A stretch of DNA of 64,000 nucleotides from Piezodorus guildinii (lineage: Eukaryota; Arthropoda; Insecta; Hemiptera; Pentatomidae), in assembly GCA_023052935.1 (NCBI GenBank), contig CM041298.1, forward strand, positions 186,001 through 250,000. Direction: 5' to 3'. Below are positions 31,169 through 41,646 of this stretch, piece after piece. Numbering within the stretch: the first letter of the stretch is position 1; each line of letters begins with the position of its first letter. The position numbers and the translations under genes were made by a program. The notes below the pieces were generated by a model. That model did no database searches, was not told where the DNA came from, and worked only from the letters and a program-made list of their open reading frames with translations.

Positions 31169-33847
31169 TTATAGAACGTCGCGGGGCCACTGCCGTTTCA
31201 ATCTTCGTGGAGGATTGTAGGGGTGGGTGGAGCTGGAGAGGGATTGAGCTAAAGGATTAGGATGATGAAGGAGGTTCTGATGGAAATTAGAAAATTTGGA
31301 TGGTACCAGATCTAAAATGAATGGAATATTGAGGTCGTGGTGTAAGGTACAGTTGGAAACATAGTAGGGAGCATTAACTATTGTTCGTAGGACTTTGGAT
31401 TGGAAGGATTGGATGCGTTTGATGTTAGAGTATTTAGCTGTCCCCCACAGTTCAAGTCCGTAGGTCCATATAGGTTTCAGTACTGTCTTGTATATTAGTA
31501 ATTTGTTGTCAACTGTAAGATGAGATTTTCTGTTTAATAGTCTGTATAACTGGCCGAATCTGCGGTTGAGTTCTTTTCTTTTAAGTCTTGTATGTGGGTT
31601 CCACGTTAGTCTTTTGTCTAGTAAAAAGCCCAGATACCGGACTGTGTCTGAGGAAGGAAGCGGTATGGAATTGAGTTTAACTGTTGGGCAGGATTTGCGT
31701 CGAAGGGTGAAGGTGACGTGTGTGCATTTTCTTTCGTTCACCTTAATACGCCAAGCATTACACCAGTCTTCGACAAGGGAAAGGTGCCTTTGGAGATTTA
31801 GCGATGCTGCTTCAGGATCGGAATCGGATGATAAAATGGCTGTGTCATCAGCAAATGTTGCCAGAAAGGTATCGGGATCGGTAGGGATATCGGCGGTATA
31901 GAGGATGTAGAGGACGGGTCCTAAGACGCTGCCTTGAGGAACACCGGCCTCAACAGTATAATGTTCGGAAAACTCTAAACCACAGCGAACTCGGAAGGAG
32001 CGGTTTGATAAATAGGACCGGAGGACTAGGTATAAGGATTGGGGTAAATGGGTTTTGAGCTTAAAGAGCAATCCCGGGTGCCACACCCGGTCAAAAGCTT
32101 GCGCTATGTCCAGAAAGGCACCCGAACAATACTCCTTGCACTCAAGGGCGGAGGAAATGTGGTCTACAACTCGGAGTCCTTGCTGAACCGTGGAATGTTG
32201 AGGACGGAATCCAAACTGGTGTGAAGGAAAATTGTGAAATTTGGCTAGGATTCGTTTTAATAGGAGTTTTTCGAAGATTTTGGAGAGGATCGGAAGAAGG
32301 CTAATAGGTCTGTAGGATGACGTACAGTTGGAGGGTTTACCTGGTTTTAGGAAAAGGATGATAGTCGAGTGTTTCCACTACAGAGGGAAATAGGTAGTGC
32401 GTAGGATACAGTTATAAATATATGTAAGGAATGTAATGGCTTTAGGTGGAAGTTGTCTTAGAATTTGAGGAGTAAGGAGATCGTATCCAGGGGATTTACG
32501 GAAAGGAAGCTTTTTAAGAAGATATTTGACCTCAGAGGGATTGATTGCTTTAGGTGGTAAGGATATTGGTATCGGTGACGTAAGGAACTCTTCAACTATT
32601 GCGGTATGGGTTGGATTGAGATCAGAATGAGGAGTGAATACCTTGGAAAGGTGTAGTGCAAATTCCTGGGCCCTATCTTTGTCAGAAGCAGCCCAGGAAT
32701 TATCACTACGCCGGAGAGGATGGGATATCAGGGGAGATTTTAGGATTCTCTTCGTGACGTTCCACAAGGAATTGTCACGAGTCGAGAGAGAGGAGAGGTA
32801 GGAATTGTTGGATTGAGAACGGAAGATCGCCAACTCCCGCTTTAATTGTCTACAATAAAAGTTATAGGAGTGGCGATCTGCTGGGTGGCGGGTGCGTTGC
32901 CATAATGTTCTGGCTCGGCGTTTGGTGTGGATTAGGTCTAGGAGGTGTTGTGGTAAATGGTTTTTGTGAGGATTTATTTGGGAGTGCTTGGGAACGGAGG
33001 CAGTCCAGGCGGCTTGTTGAATCGAGGTTGTAAAGGAATAGACGGCATCGTCAAGGTCAGTTTGGGTTTTGAGAGTCACTCGGAGGTCAATATCATTGGT
33101 GAGGATTTCGCGGAAGAGGTTCCAGTTGATAGGGCCTCTGATGAATGACGGTGGGACAGGTTTAGGCATAGGTATTAAGGATACATTTAGGATCAGTGGA
33201 CTATGGTCAGAGGATAGTTCATCAAGGCGAGTTACGGAATAGTTCAGGGAGCCTAATCCGCTGTGGATGAAGAAGTCGAGGATGTCTGGATTACGGTTAG
33301 GATCTGTTGGCCAGTAGGTAGGGGAATTGGGAGGTAGGAGATTAAGGCGTCGGGAGTTGAGTGCAGCCTGCAATGTCCGTCCACGAGTATTTGTGGTCCT
33401 GGAACCCCATTGTTGGTGCTTGGCGTTTAGGTCTGCACCCAGAATAAAGTGATTCCCCAATGAGTTGAGGAAGGATCCAAATTGGGTAATGGAAACAGAA
33501 TGTTTAGGAGGGCAGTATGCTGATGCGATGACGAGCGGAAAGGAAAAGGTCTTGATTATAACAGAGGTGGCTTGTAGGAAGTCGTGGGCGGGAAGTGGGT
33601 GTAAGTGATGGGAGAGGGATCGGTGGACAATGACTGCAGTACCGGCATGGGCTTTGCCGTCTGGATGGTCTGTCCGGTATGTCGTGTATTCAGGTATTTT
33701 GAAGTACTGTTTAGTGGTTAGTCTAGTTTCAGTAATGAGTGCAACATCAACGTTTTTGTCTTGCAGTAAGGCTGTATGTTCGTCAGTGTGAGTTCTAACA
33801 CCATTCGCATTCCAAAGGAGAATGGATAAGGAATTAGGTGAGGTCAT
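31169..33847 (-). pseudogene. LINE ORF2: endonuclease and reverse transcriptase, one in-frame UAG
   Basis: Single 892-codon frame interrupted only by TAG at 32378-32380. The N-terminal 230 residues are an APE-type endonuclease: LLWNANGVRTHTDEH, LITETRL, GADLNAKHQQWGSR and SSDHSPL. RT follows, with GFRPQHSTVQQG and LDIAQAFDRVWHPG upstream, VPQGSVLGP (motif B) and TFADDTAIL (the catalytic FADD) downstream. LLDKRLTWNPHTR and IWTYGLELWG mark the thumb region. The sequence on both sides of the UAG (TTYFPL / WKHSTIILFLKPGK) aligns with the family without a gap, so it is a point nonsense change rather than a frameshift. No RNase H domain is seen. ORF2 starts right after the ORF1 stop. Confidence 0.93.
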
Positions 33848-35167
33848 TTATGGTTTTTGTAAGGCAGGAATGAGATTTGATACAAGGTTCGTAAGGAGTG
33901 ATATTAGAGGCATAACAAGGGATTTGATTTCGGAGATAAAGGATGTCATCAAACTGGTAAGGTCTGTGGCGTTTGAAGGAGGAGGAATATGAGAGATTTG
34001 TGGTGGATTAGGATTTTTAGGATTGGTTATATTTTGAGGAAGAGGTATTTGTGGAATGGACTGAGGATATTTAGGTACATTTTGCAGTTCCGGCAGGGCC
34101 TCGGTTTCACTACATTGGTTCCCACCTCCAAGTAAGTGGGCAAATGATACATTGGCATCGATTATTTTTGAGGGTTTTCTTCTAGTTCTTGTCTGTCTTG
34201 CTGTTTCATCCAGTACTTGGGGTGTTTGATACCTGGTCCTTAGTTCCTTATAGATTTGGCATCCTTTGTAGTTGGCCGGGTGGTCCTTGAGGCAATGAGC
34301 ACATACAGCGGGTGTTGACTTTGGTTTTGTACATTCCACAGACTTGTGCTGTTCACCGCATTTCACGCAGCGTGGTATGTGATAACAGTAACTTTTGGTA
34401 TGACCATACGCCTGACAATTGTGACACTGAACAATTTCTCTCTTGGTGTAAGGTTTTTCGACTTTTACACTTGTATAGTACAGTCTTTTTAGATCGTAAA
34501 TTTTTTCTACCCCTGACAATGGTTCCAGGTCAACAAAGAAAAGAGGAAGTTGAACTCTATCTTTTATGACATTAGTGACTTGGCGCACTTTGTAACCCAT
34601 CTCTATAAGTTCTTCTTTGATAGCTTCAACTGGTGTAGAAGAATGTAGATTTCTGATTACAACTCTAAGAGATCTCTCTTGACGTAGCTGGTAAGTATGG
34701 AAATCCGCTTTAGTATCAGTTAGATATTTCACTATTTTTCTATACGTCTCGGCGGTGGTCGGTGATATTTTGGTGTCATTGATTCTACTCATACAGTAGT
34801 AGCTGGTGGAGTCGGTAATTTTATTCAATTGAGCACACAACAACTGAAAATTTTTAATATTTTTGACAAATATCGGTGGAGGCCGTGGTTCACTGGGTGT
34901 AGGAGCAGATTCCATGTTTTCTTTTTCATTATGTAGAATTTGAAAAGGATTTGGAGTGAAAAACGGAGATTCATCAGTCATCCCTTGTGACGATGTGCCA
35001 GGTTGTGGTTCAGATTCGGTATTAGTACCTGAAGGGGTTCCTTGCTGATTTAATTTTTTATTAGTATCACGGCGGGGTCTTTGTTTTATGGGAGACGTGA
35101 TTGAACCACTAGATCTAGATCTTTTAGTTGATGCTTTGGAGGACATCACTTGGTGAAAATATCGCAT
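33848..35167 (-). CDS. LINE ORF1: gag-like nucleic-acid-binding protein
   Basis: About 439 residues from the ATG at 35167; a second in-frame ATG at 35146 is equally possible, and the frame is open further up without an ATG. The N-terminal third is basic and Ser/Pro-rich. The middle has the domain found before the zinc fingers in Jockey/X-element ORF1. Then come CCHC knuckles: CHNCQAYGHTKSYC, CVKCGEQHKSVEC and CAHCLKDHPANYKGC. A proline/isoleucine/leucine-rich tail ends ALQKP. The protein should coat the element's RNA. Its stop TAA is directly followed by the ATG of ORF2. Confidence 0.92.
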   Translation of the reverse strand: MRYFHQVMSSKASTKRSRSSGSITSPIKQRPRRDTNKKLNQQGTPSGTNTESEPQPGTSSQGMTDESPFFTPNPFQILHNEKENMESAPTPSEPRPPPIFVKNIKNFQLLCAQLNKITDSTSYYCMSRINDTKISPTTAETYRKIVKYLTDTKADFHTYQLRQERSLRVVIRNLHSSTPVEAIKEELIEMGYKVRQVTNVIKDRVQLPLFFVDLEPLSGVEKIYDLKRLYYTSVKVEKPYTKREIVQCHNCQAYGHTKSYCYHIPRCVKCGEQHKSVECTKPKSTPAVCAHCLKDHPANYKGCQIYKELRTRYQTPQVLDETARQTRTRRKPSKIIDANVSFAHLLGGGNQCSETEALPELQNVPKYPQSIPQIPLPQNITNPKNPNPPQISHIPPPSNATDLTSLMTSFISEIKSLVMPLISLLTNLVSNLIPALQKP

Positions 35168-35448
35168 TTCATGTGAAGAAGATAATGAGATAATAACTGG
35201 AAGTGGGAAATAAAACAATAACTAAAGAAAAGAAAAAGCAATCCCGGCCTTGCCGAGCTACTGGCAATCAGCTGATGTGAAGAGGTTACCCAGCATTCAC
35301 TTTACACTGTAAATTGTAACAAAACTTACTGTTCTTTGCTCCAATATTTACTGCTGCTGTTATCTTGAAGTCTGGTGAGGTTTTCAAGATTGTACTGAAG
35401 TGAATTCCAACTGAAAAAGCAAGAAATCCAAGAGGCCCATGAATTTTT

Positions 35449-36240
35449 AACGATATAATATGGATATAGTACTTTTTGGAAGAAAATATAACGCGAGATA
35501 AGTTGGTAACAGTTACTATAACCTTCCTAATATATTACCGATAACTAACGCCTTTATATTGTTAATTACCAAGTTATGTATATTTCCTTATTCTCTCTCT
35601 GAGAAATATCTTTCTTTGTTTGTTAATTACATTGATTATCTATTCTTCATAAAGAAAGTCAATATTCAAAAGACAATTTATCTATTTATGTCACTATAAT
35701 AAGAAAGTATGTAATTATGAAGTTTGTTTTGAAATTATATTTACTTTTGTGTGAATTTAGCAAATTTAACTGTTAACTATTAACGACGTGTAAACAATAT
35801 TTAACCATAGAGTCTGATAAATAAATAACTTTTGAGCTTTATTTTTCATTAAAATATCTACTATTAAGTTAGTTTAGGCACGGATTTTCCTCACAAATTT
35901 AGCAAGTTCGCGGAATGCTAATTCCAACTATTTGCTGCATCAAATACAATTATTCTATTAAAATGTGAGTTTATGAAAAATTTTAAACCAAATTTATGTT
36001 GCTGCAAGAAGAAATACTATGAAAAAACTCAATTTAATTGACAACCTAAAAGAACCAAAGCGACGCAACTAAGTTGTTTCAAATAGCCTAAAAAACTGAT
36101 TATTAGGTTAAAATCAGTGATCAAAATAATAGCGGTGATTCAAGACGTGCTGAGTGAACCAATAAAAATGCATAAAATGATGAAAACAATAAATTAATGG
36201 TGATATATTACGGGGTTAGGTGCTTCTGCCGTATAGTAGG
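35449..36240. other. AT-rich region, nothing recognised
   Basis: Holds a single diverged copy (35460-35490) of the 28-bp unit that is repeated at 36245. No frames or repeat partners otherwise. Confidence 0.5.
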
Positions 36241-36244
36241 AAAT

Positions 36245-36360
36245 ATAGTACCTTTTGGAACGAAACATGGATATAGTACCTTTTGGAACGAAACATGGAT
36301 ATAGTACCTTTTGGAATGAAATGAAATGTGGATTTAGTACCTTTTGAGATGAAATGCAAT
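36245..36360. repeat. 28-bp minisatellite, four units
   Basis: Unit ATAGTACCTTTTGGAACGAA + ACATGGAT. Units 1 and 2 (36245-36272, 36273-36300) are identical; unit 3 is lengthened by a small duplication and unit 4 is diverged. Confidence 0.9.
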
Positions 36361-36554
36361 TTTTAAATACTTTTTATGTTTTTTGGATAAAATTTGATGA
36401 CGGATTTAAATAAAACTAAGCCATTAGAATACAAATATGTAAAATTTCAACTTTGAAAAAAAATATCCTTTAGTAGCTTTTGGAAATCAACTTCTCATTT
36501 ATTGATGTAAACCATAGGTCGTCTCAAACTTTTGTGTGACAGTAGAGATATGTT

Positions 36555-36715
36555 TTGAGTTTTCACATGAAAACCATGGATTGTAGCAAAACCTCCAAAA
36601 TTTGACTTTCCTACCTAATCGCTTAGAATCGGAATATAGATCATATGAACTTTTTTGTTCATCTTAAGGTCAAGTATCTGCTATCACAGTATGACGAGAC
36701 ACCCTGCATAATTTT
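36555..36715. repeat. Unclassified repeat Y
   Basis: Contains CATGGATTGTAGCAAAACCT and GTATCTGCTATCACAG, ending ATGACGAGACACCC. A second copy lies at 42155-42290 next to a LINE end. Confidence 0.5.
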
Positions 36716-36926
36716 TCCTGACGACCCAATATCATCTTCTAGATCCGATTGGACAGGCTGTAGATATGCGTAAACCTCTAAAAAAAAAACGCAGATACTT
36801 CCTTTCCAATAGCCGCTATACTCGCAGAAGAGCCGACGGACGAGTTGCCCCGAAGAGACCTCCTACGAAGAGATCTACCGCTCCTCGCATTCTCCGCCGC
36901 CCGTAAACAATGGAACCCTCTTTTAA

Positions 36927-36930
<4 letters not shown>

Positions 36931-37003
<73 letters not shown>

Positions 37004-37016
37004 CTCTCCCTCTCTC
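36931..37016. repeat. (CT)n microsatellite
   Basis: About 86 bp of CT dinucleotides, slightly broken at the right. The GC-rich 36830-36920 just before it shows no supportable gene. Confidence 0.97.
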
Positions 37017-37019
37017 TTC

Positions 37020-37484
37020 CTTTTTCTCATCGATTCATCTTTTCATTGGTGGAATGCGGCGGCTCCCCGCTGATGAGAACGGAATCGATCCTTATCTCAA
37101 TAGGTCGATGGCATAAAAGCATTCGATATTTATTTTCCTCTCATCTTATTAAACAGATCTCTCCTTGTTTTTTATGGTCAAAATTTTCGAATATAATAAA
37201 TCTTATAGTTGATATTTTTAGGCTGTATTAGACCCTTCTTTTGTAAATTCATTTACCTATTTGTAAAATATGAACTAAGGGAAAGTATCGTGTTCGTAAA
37301 TTTTTTTGAATCGTTTTAGGTCTTACATTTTTTCTCTATCATCAATAATAACAGAGTTATTAGGGAATCATGGAATAAAGAATTAAAAAAAATAAGTTTC
37401 TCCTAATTAATAACTAAATACCAAAACTTGATTTTAGTGCTATTTCATAGAGATTTAAATTATCTACATCCTCAAACGAGACTT
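37020..37484. other. Region with small repeat scraps
   Basis: Around 37270-37310 a line resembles the 3' side of the DINE-like family (GTAAAATATGAACTAAGGGA). Otherwise nothing recognised. Confidence 0.4.
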
Positions 37485-38030
37485 TTTTTTTTTTTAATCA
37501 TTTTATTGGTATTTACAACTGTATTAACAAAAATACATCAAGTAAATGTGATGTGTTATATAATACAATGACATGATATACATGTAGAGAAGCTTCCCAT
37601 TGGAAGAACTCTAAAAATATTCTAAGCTAGAAGGTCCCGGGGCCATTTCCTTTTCAGGCGCCTCGGAGAATGATCCAGAATTGATAAGGAAGAAAAGATT
37701 GTAACTAGTGGGTTAGATTGCGAATGGATTTGTCATGGAAGGATTGATACCTGGTCCGGGCCAAATCAATAACAAAGGGAACATTAAGTTCTTTATGGAT
37801 AAGTTTATTCGTGACAAAGTAAATAGCGTTGAGGATTTTACGAAGGATTTTGGATTGTAAGGATTGGATGCGGGAAGAATTTGATGGTTTAGTAGAGCCC
37901 CAAAGCTCTACTCCGTAAGGCCAGATTGGTCTTATAATAGTAATGTAGATGAGCCATTTGTAGTTCAGAGGAAGGTTTGACCGTTTGTCTAGTAAGTGTT
38001 GAAGCAGCCTAAAGCGGCGAGCCAAACGAG
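37485..38030 (-). pseudogene. Jockey-type LINE 3' end, left half of an inverted pair
   Basis: Minus strand: a 338-nt frame (38043-37705) codes for the RT C-terminus, with FRLLQHLLDKRSNLPLNYKW and LIYITIIRPIWPYGVELWGS then SSRIQSLQSKILRKILNAIY. It runs into a 3' UTR with GTACTTTTGTTAATACAG-like wording and ends in a T run near 37485. Related to, but a different family from, the full-length LINE at 30652-35435. Confidence 0.8.
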
Positions 38031-38460
38031 ACTTAAACGACAAGAAACGACGCGTAGATACAGATTACTACAACACTTACTTGACAAACGTTCAAAACTT
38101 CCAATTTATTACAAAAAGCTCATTTGTGGTACCATCATCAGACCCATCTGGACATATGGAATCGAGCTTTGGGGCTCTACTAAACCATCTAATTCCTCAC
38201 GTATTCAATCCTTAAAATCCAAAATCCTTCGCGAAATCCTAAATGCTCCTTATTTCGTTACGAATAAAATCATCCATAATGACCTAAATATCGCATTTGT
38301 CGCAGAACTATCCCTAACCAGATATGCTTTTTTTAATAACACGAATCCTCTTTGTACGCAACTTATCATTTCCATCTATTCCTGACAACCCTCTGAGGCG
38401 ATTAAAAAGACGATGGCCTCGAGATCTACTAAATTAAATTAACATTGAAGTGCTACCACT
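38031..38460 (+). pseudogene. Jockey-type LINE 3' end, right half of an inverted pair
   Basis: Plus strand copy of the same region: YRLLQHLLDKRSKLPIYYKK, LICGTIIRPIWTYGIELWGS and SSRIQSLKSKILREILNAPY. It meets the minus copy head to head at about 38030. It ends in LKRRWPRDLL-like codons at about 38435 with remnants of the 3' UTR and no poly(A). Confidence 0.8.
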
Positions 38461-38605
38461 GGATAGTTCACAAGACATTTTCAAGTCCATAATCGTAAAT
38501 TAGCCTATTTACTCACTGTATTATTTTACTAGCTGTTTCGCGCGACTTCGTCTGCGTCAATTTCAGTTAATATGATCGCTATCAAGACGTTTTTAAAAGA
38601 ATATA

Positions 38606-39836
38606 TTGGGTTGTCCAGAAAGTTCGTAAAAAAAATTTGGACAACAATTAAAATTGAACAGCTTGAAATTTATTTATTTAATCTACGAAATAGTTACCAC
38701 CGTTAGCGATTACTCTTTCCCAACAACTTGAAAGTTCCATCATCCCTTTTTTCCAAATATCACTGTCCTCCCTCCTGAAGAACAATAAAAGGTCCGTTAA
38801 GACGTCATCTTCTGAAGAGTAGGATTTCCCCTGTAGAAAATTATCGAGGGAGCGGAAAAGATGGAAATCCGAAGGAGCAATGTCAGAAAAGTACGGTGGT
38901 AAAACTTCCCATCTGAAGCTTAATAACTTTTGCCGACTCGTTAAAGATACATGGAGCCTTGCGTTGTCTTAGTGGAATAGCACTCCTTTCCGATTCGTCA
39001 ACTCTGGCTGTTTCTCTGTAATTGCTGTCTACTTTGTAGTTAACGTCCGTATTTATAGTTGTGTTTTGTGGAAGGAGCTCGAAATGTATCAGAATCACCT
39101 TTCTTGGATGCAAGCCGGCTTTTGGTGTTGCAAGCGGCGTCGTTCCAGGCAACTCCCAAGATTTTTTCGGCTGGTGTCGATGTAGAGAATCCATTTTTCG
39201 TCCCCAGTAATAACTCGTTTTAAAAATGGATCCTCCACATTTTTTTTTAGCAGCAAATCAAAACATGAAATCCTTTGAAAAAGATTCCTTTCACTGAGCT
39301 CATGGGGAATCCAAACGTCGTAACGACAGACGTACCCGGCCTTCTTTAGATGATCAAAAACGGTCAATTTGCAGGCTCTTAAATCCGCAGCTATCTCACG
39401 AACAGTAATTCGTGGATTGTTTGTAATTACCATCATAATATCCTCGACGTCAAGAGTTTAACTCCGGCCAGCCCGGGGTTGGTCTTCCAAATTGAAGACC
39501 CTCTAAACCGCAAAAACCACTTCTGAACCGTGCTATCAGCAATTGAATCGCTGCCATACTCGGAACGAATCTTTCTTGCAGTTTGGGCTACGTTTTTCCC
39601 TTTTTTAGAAAAGAACAGCATATAACGCCGAAAATCAACTGAATCGTCACTCATGTTGGTTTGCAATAAACTACTTTACTGATCTTTAATAAAGACGAAT
39701 TCAGTGTGTAAACATAGTTAACTCCATTAGGATTAAGTCATATAAATAAACATTAGCCTCGTGAATCATTTTTAGTAGAAATAACAGAAGGTAAATTTTA
39801 TTTTAAAAACCTATACCAAATTTTCGGACGACCCAA
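38606..39836 (-). mobile_element. Mariner element M3, full length, decayed
   Basis: Ends TTGGGTTGTCCAGAAAGTTC and, inverted, AAATTTTCGGACGACCCAA. TA precedes the left end; the right flank has changed to TT. Length 1.23 kb fits a whole mariner. Confidence 0.85.
38650..39660 (-). pseudogene. Mariner transposase M3, three frame pieces
   Basis: Starts MSDDSVDFRRYMLFF. The HTH region (39650-39300) has AQTARKIRSEYGSDSIADST and TVREIAADLRACKLTVFDHL, then YDVWIPHELSERN. The first catalytic D is in RVITGDEKWILY. The middle reads HFELLPQNTTINTDVNY in another frame, and about 38850 gives APSDFHLFRSLDNFL, the third D of the mariner DD34D triad. At least three frame changes or stops make it inactive. Confidence 0.85.
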
Positions 39837-40477
39837 TTTTTTTAAGTATTTCTGCTTAAATGCTATTTTTGGTTTAATTTTGTTGTGGCAGAAGAACATA
39901 CTGATTTTCTCCGCAACCCGATCTTGATGTAAATCGTGTGTTCCTACGTGTTTAAATGCTTGCCCATGTGATTTATTAATTGTTACGGCAAAAGATAACT
40001 TAACGGGAAATTGAATTATTTTAAAATTAAAAAGTAAATCATTTGGAATCGTTGGGATTCGAGGTCAATTTTCCCTGTTTTTTCACAGATTTTCGACTGA
40101 TTCTTCTGTCCTATTGGTCGCAGCGTGATGTTTTATAGCCTATAGCCTTCCTCGATAAATGGACTATCCAACACAAAAAATTTTCAATTTGAACCAGTAG
40201 TTTCTGAGATTAGCGCGTTCAAACAAACTCTTCAGCTTTATAATATTAGTATAGATGTAGAGTTGTAAATATCAATAAATTTTTTTTTTTAGACCATTGA
40301 CGAAAATGATAGCGTTTTGAAGTTAGCAGTGGTGATGTGCTATTTTGAATATACTTTGAATTATTTATTGCTTTCCATATTACTTAACTGCTTATCTACA
40401 GCTATATAAACAGTTATATCCTAATATTGTTATTTGGAAATAATAAACCATAGAGTAATAATTTGCAGCGTTTTTTC

Positions 40478-40716
40478 TTTCACTTACCTATATATGAAAT
40501 ATAAAGTTGTAAAAGTTAATAAAGAGTGATGGAAAGCCGATAAAACTAACTTATTATTTTATATAATAGATTTTTTAATAAAACACATGTTTCTATTCAA
40601 ACTTAATTTAATTCTTCTTTAATAATTTATTTTAATCTCTAAATGAATTTAAAATTTCTAAAATTTATTTTATTATCGGAGATAAGTGAAAGTCGTGTGT
40701 TGGCGCGCACCATATT
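40478..40716 (-). mobile_element. DINE-like element, copy 7 (internally deleted)
   Basis: The 3' hairpin start TTCACTTACCTATATATGAA is joined to the 5' part at AGTTGTAAAAGTTAATAAAG, losing about 650 bp. The right end has the GTGTGTTGGCGCGCACCA variant of the 5' terminus. Confidence 0.75.
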
Positions 40717-41270
40717 TTCACTTTTCCAATCGCCTTGTTTTTATTTTAATCACCAGCAAAAAAGGCTGCGAACTTATTTTGCAGCCCTATTACAAAAGCA
40801 AAAATGTTCTTGTGTGTCCCACTCCTTTTCCGAGCCGACGATATATAAATATGCACATAGGCTCGCGAAAATAAGATAAGAAATACAAGAGCGTGGACAA
40901 GGATATTATCCTAATTACAATGTTTTGCACTCCGTAGCGGACAGGAGACAATGCTCTTATCTGATTGGCCGAACGCGGCGGGAAGGTATATATTTGGCGG
41001 GAGATGAGAGGCGGGACCATCGCTCATCTCCTTTTTGGTTTTGGTTTCTATAGCAACCCAAAGGACCCTTTGAGCCTGCGCCCCTGGTCGACTCCTTTAG
41101 AGTTGGTCTGTGCTTCTTTTTGACTCGACTGTCAACTCCTTCAACATCATTAATTTCGCTAGCACATGCGCCTTTTAACCTCTAAGGCCTAGTGGAAGCG
41201 ATTCGCTAAGAGTGTAGAGGGTGGGTTACATTAAAAGTTTTCTTGCTAACTATTATACCCTCAGATGTGG
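40717..41270. promoter_or_regulatory. GC-richer block with promoter-like words
   Basis: Within AT-rich surroundings, 40930-41010 has GATTGGCC (reverse CCAAT), GCGGCGGGAAGG, TATATATTTGGCGGGAGATG and GAGGCGGGACC. This could be a host promoter or a mobile-element promoter. No transcript start or exon can be proven and nothing coding is recognised downstream. Confidence 0.25.
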
Positions 41271-41271
41271 G

Positions 41272-41540
41272 GTAGTGGATAACATAACAACATTCTATGC
41301 CCAAGGTCGCGATTTCAAACCTGGTAGGTGGCTCTAGGATTTGTTCGTTTACTTATTTATTTATTTAACGTCACTTTATGCTACTATGGCTAATCGGACG
41401 ATGCTACAATGGGAGTCCTATCCAGGTTTAATTAGGATAGGGATCTTTAACGAGTACCTGACATCGCACAGACTCGGGACCACCGCTTTGCCGGCATAAC
41501 TAAGGATTTTTTATTCCCATTAAAAAATCCTAATGCCATC
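41272..41540. mobile_element. SINE family S, copy 6 (rearranged)
   Basis: A + strand head fragment (41272-41340, with GATTTCAAACCTGG) is joined to a minus-strand body and tail (41341-41540). The two parts are in opposite orientation, so this is a recombined or twice-hit copy. Confidence 0.65.
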
Positions 41541-41646
41541 TATATATACCTTCTTATTCTTATTCGCTATTATTAATTTATTCACTATAAATAATAAAAT
41601 TTAATTTCTTTTCTTTTTTAATTTTTTTGGAAGTTTTCTTAATTGG

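Larger units (their letters stand above)
30652..35435 (-). mobile_element. Full-length Jockey-type non-LTR retrotransposon
   Basis: 4.78-kb LINE with two ORFs on the minus strand. Its 3' end is a 53-base poly(A) (T run 30652-30704). CCCATGAATTTTT flanks it on both sides (30644-30656 and 35436-35448), a 13-bp target duplication that fixes the 5' end at 35435. The 5' UTR is about 270 bp, the 3' UTR about 460 bp. Intact length, long poly(A) and perfect duplication point to a recent insertion. Confidence 0.93.
38529..40255 (-). mobile_element. Helitron, non-autonomous, with nested mariner
   Basis: On the minus strand it begins TCTATACTAATATTATAAAG (5' TC end at 40255) and ends GCGCGAAACAGCTAG (3' CTAG at 38529-38532), the classic Helitron ends. 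The minus strand around 39850-40000 still reads like the end of a Helitron helicase (TINKSHGQAFKHVG), so it derives from an autonomous element. The mariner at 38606-39836 splits it. Two more copies are at 54336-55296. Confidence 0.8.

Noticed and set aside
32378..32380. Programmed read-through of the UAG in LINE ORF2
   Set aside because: Jockey-type ORF2 is normally one open frame and nothing around the codon suggests a read-through signal; a point mutation is more likely.
37485..38460. Twin-priming inversion of one LINE
   Set aside because: Both arms cover the same RT region, whereas twin priming yields complementary, non-overlapping parts.
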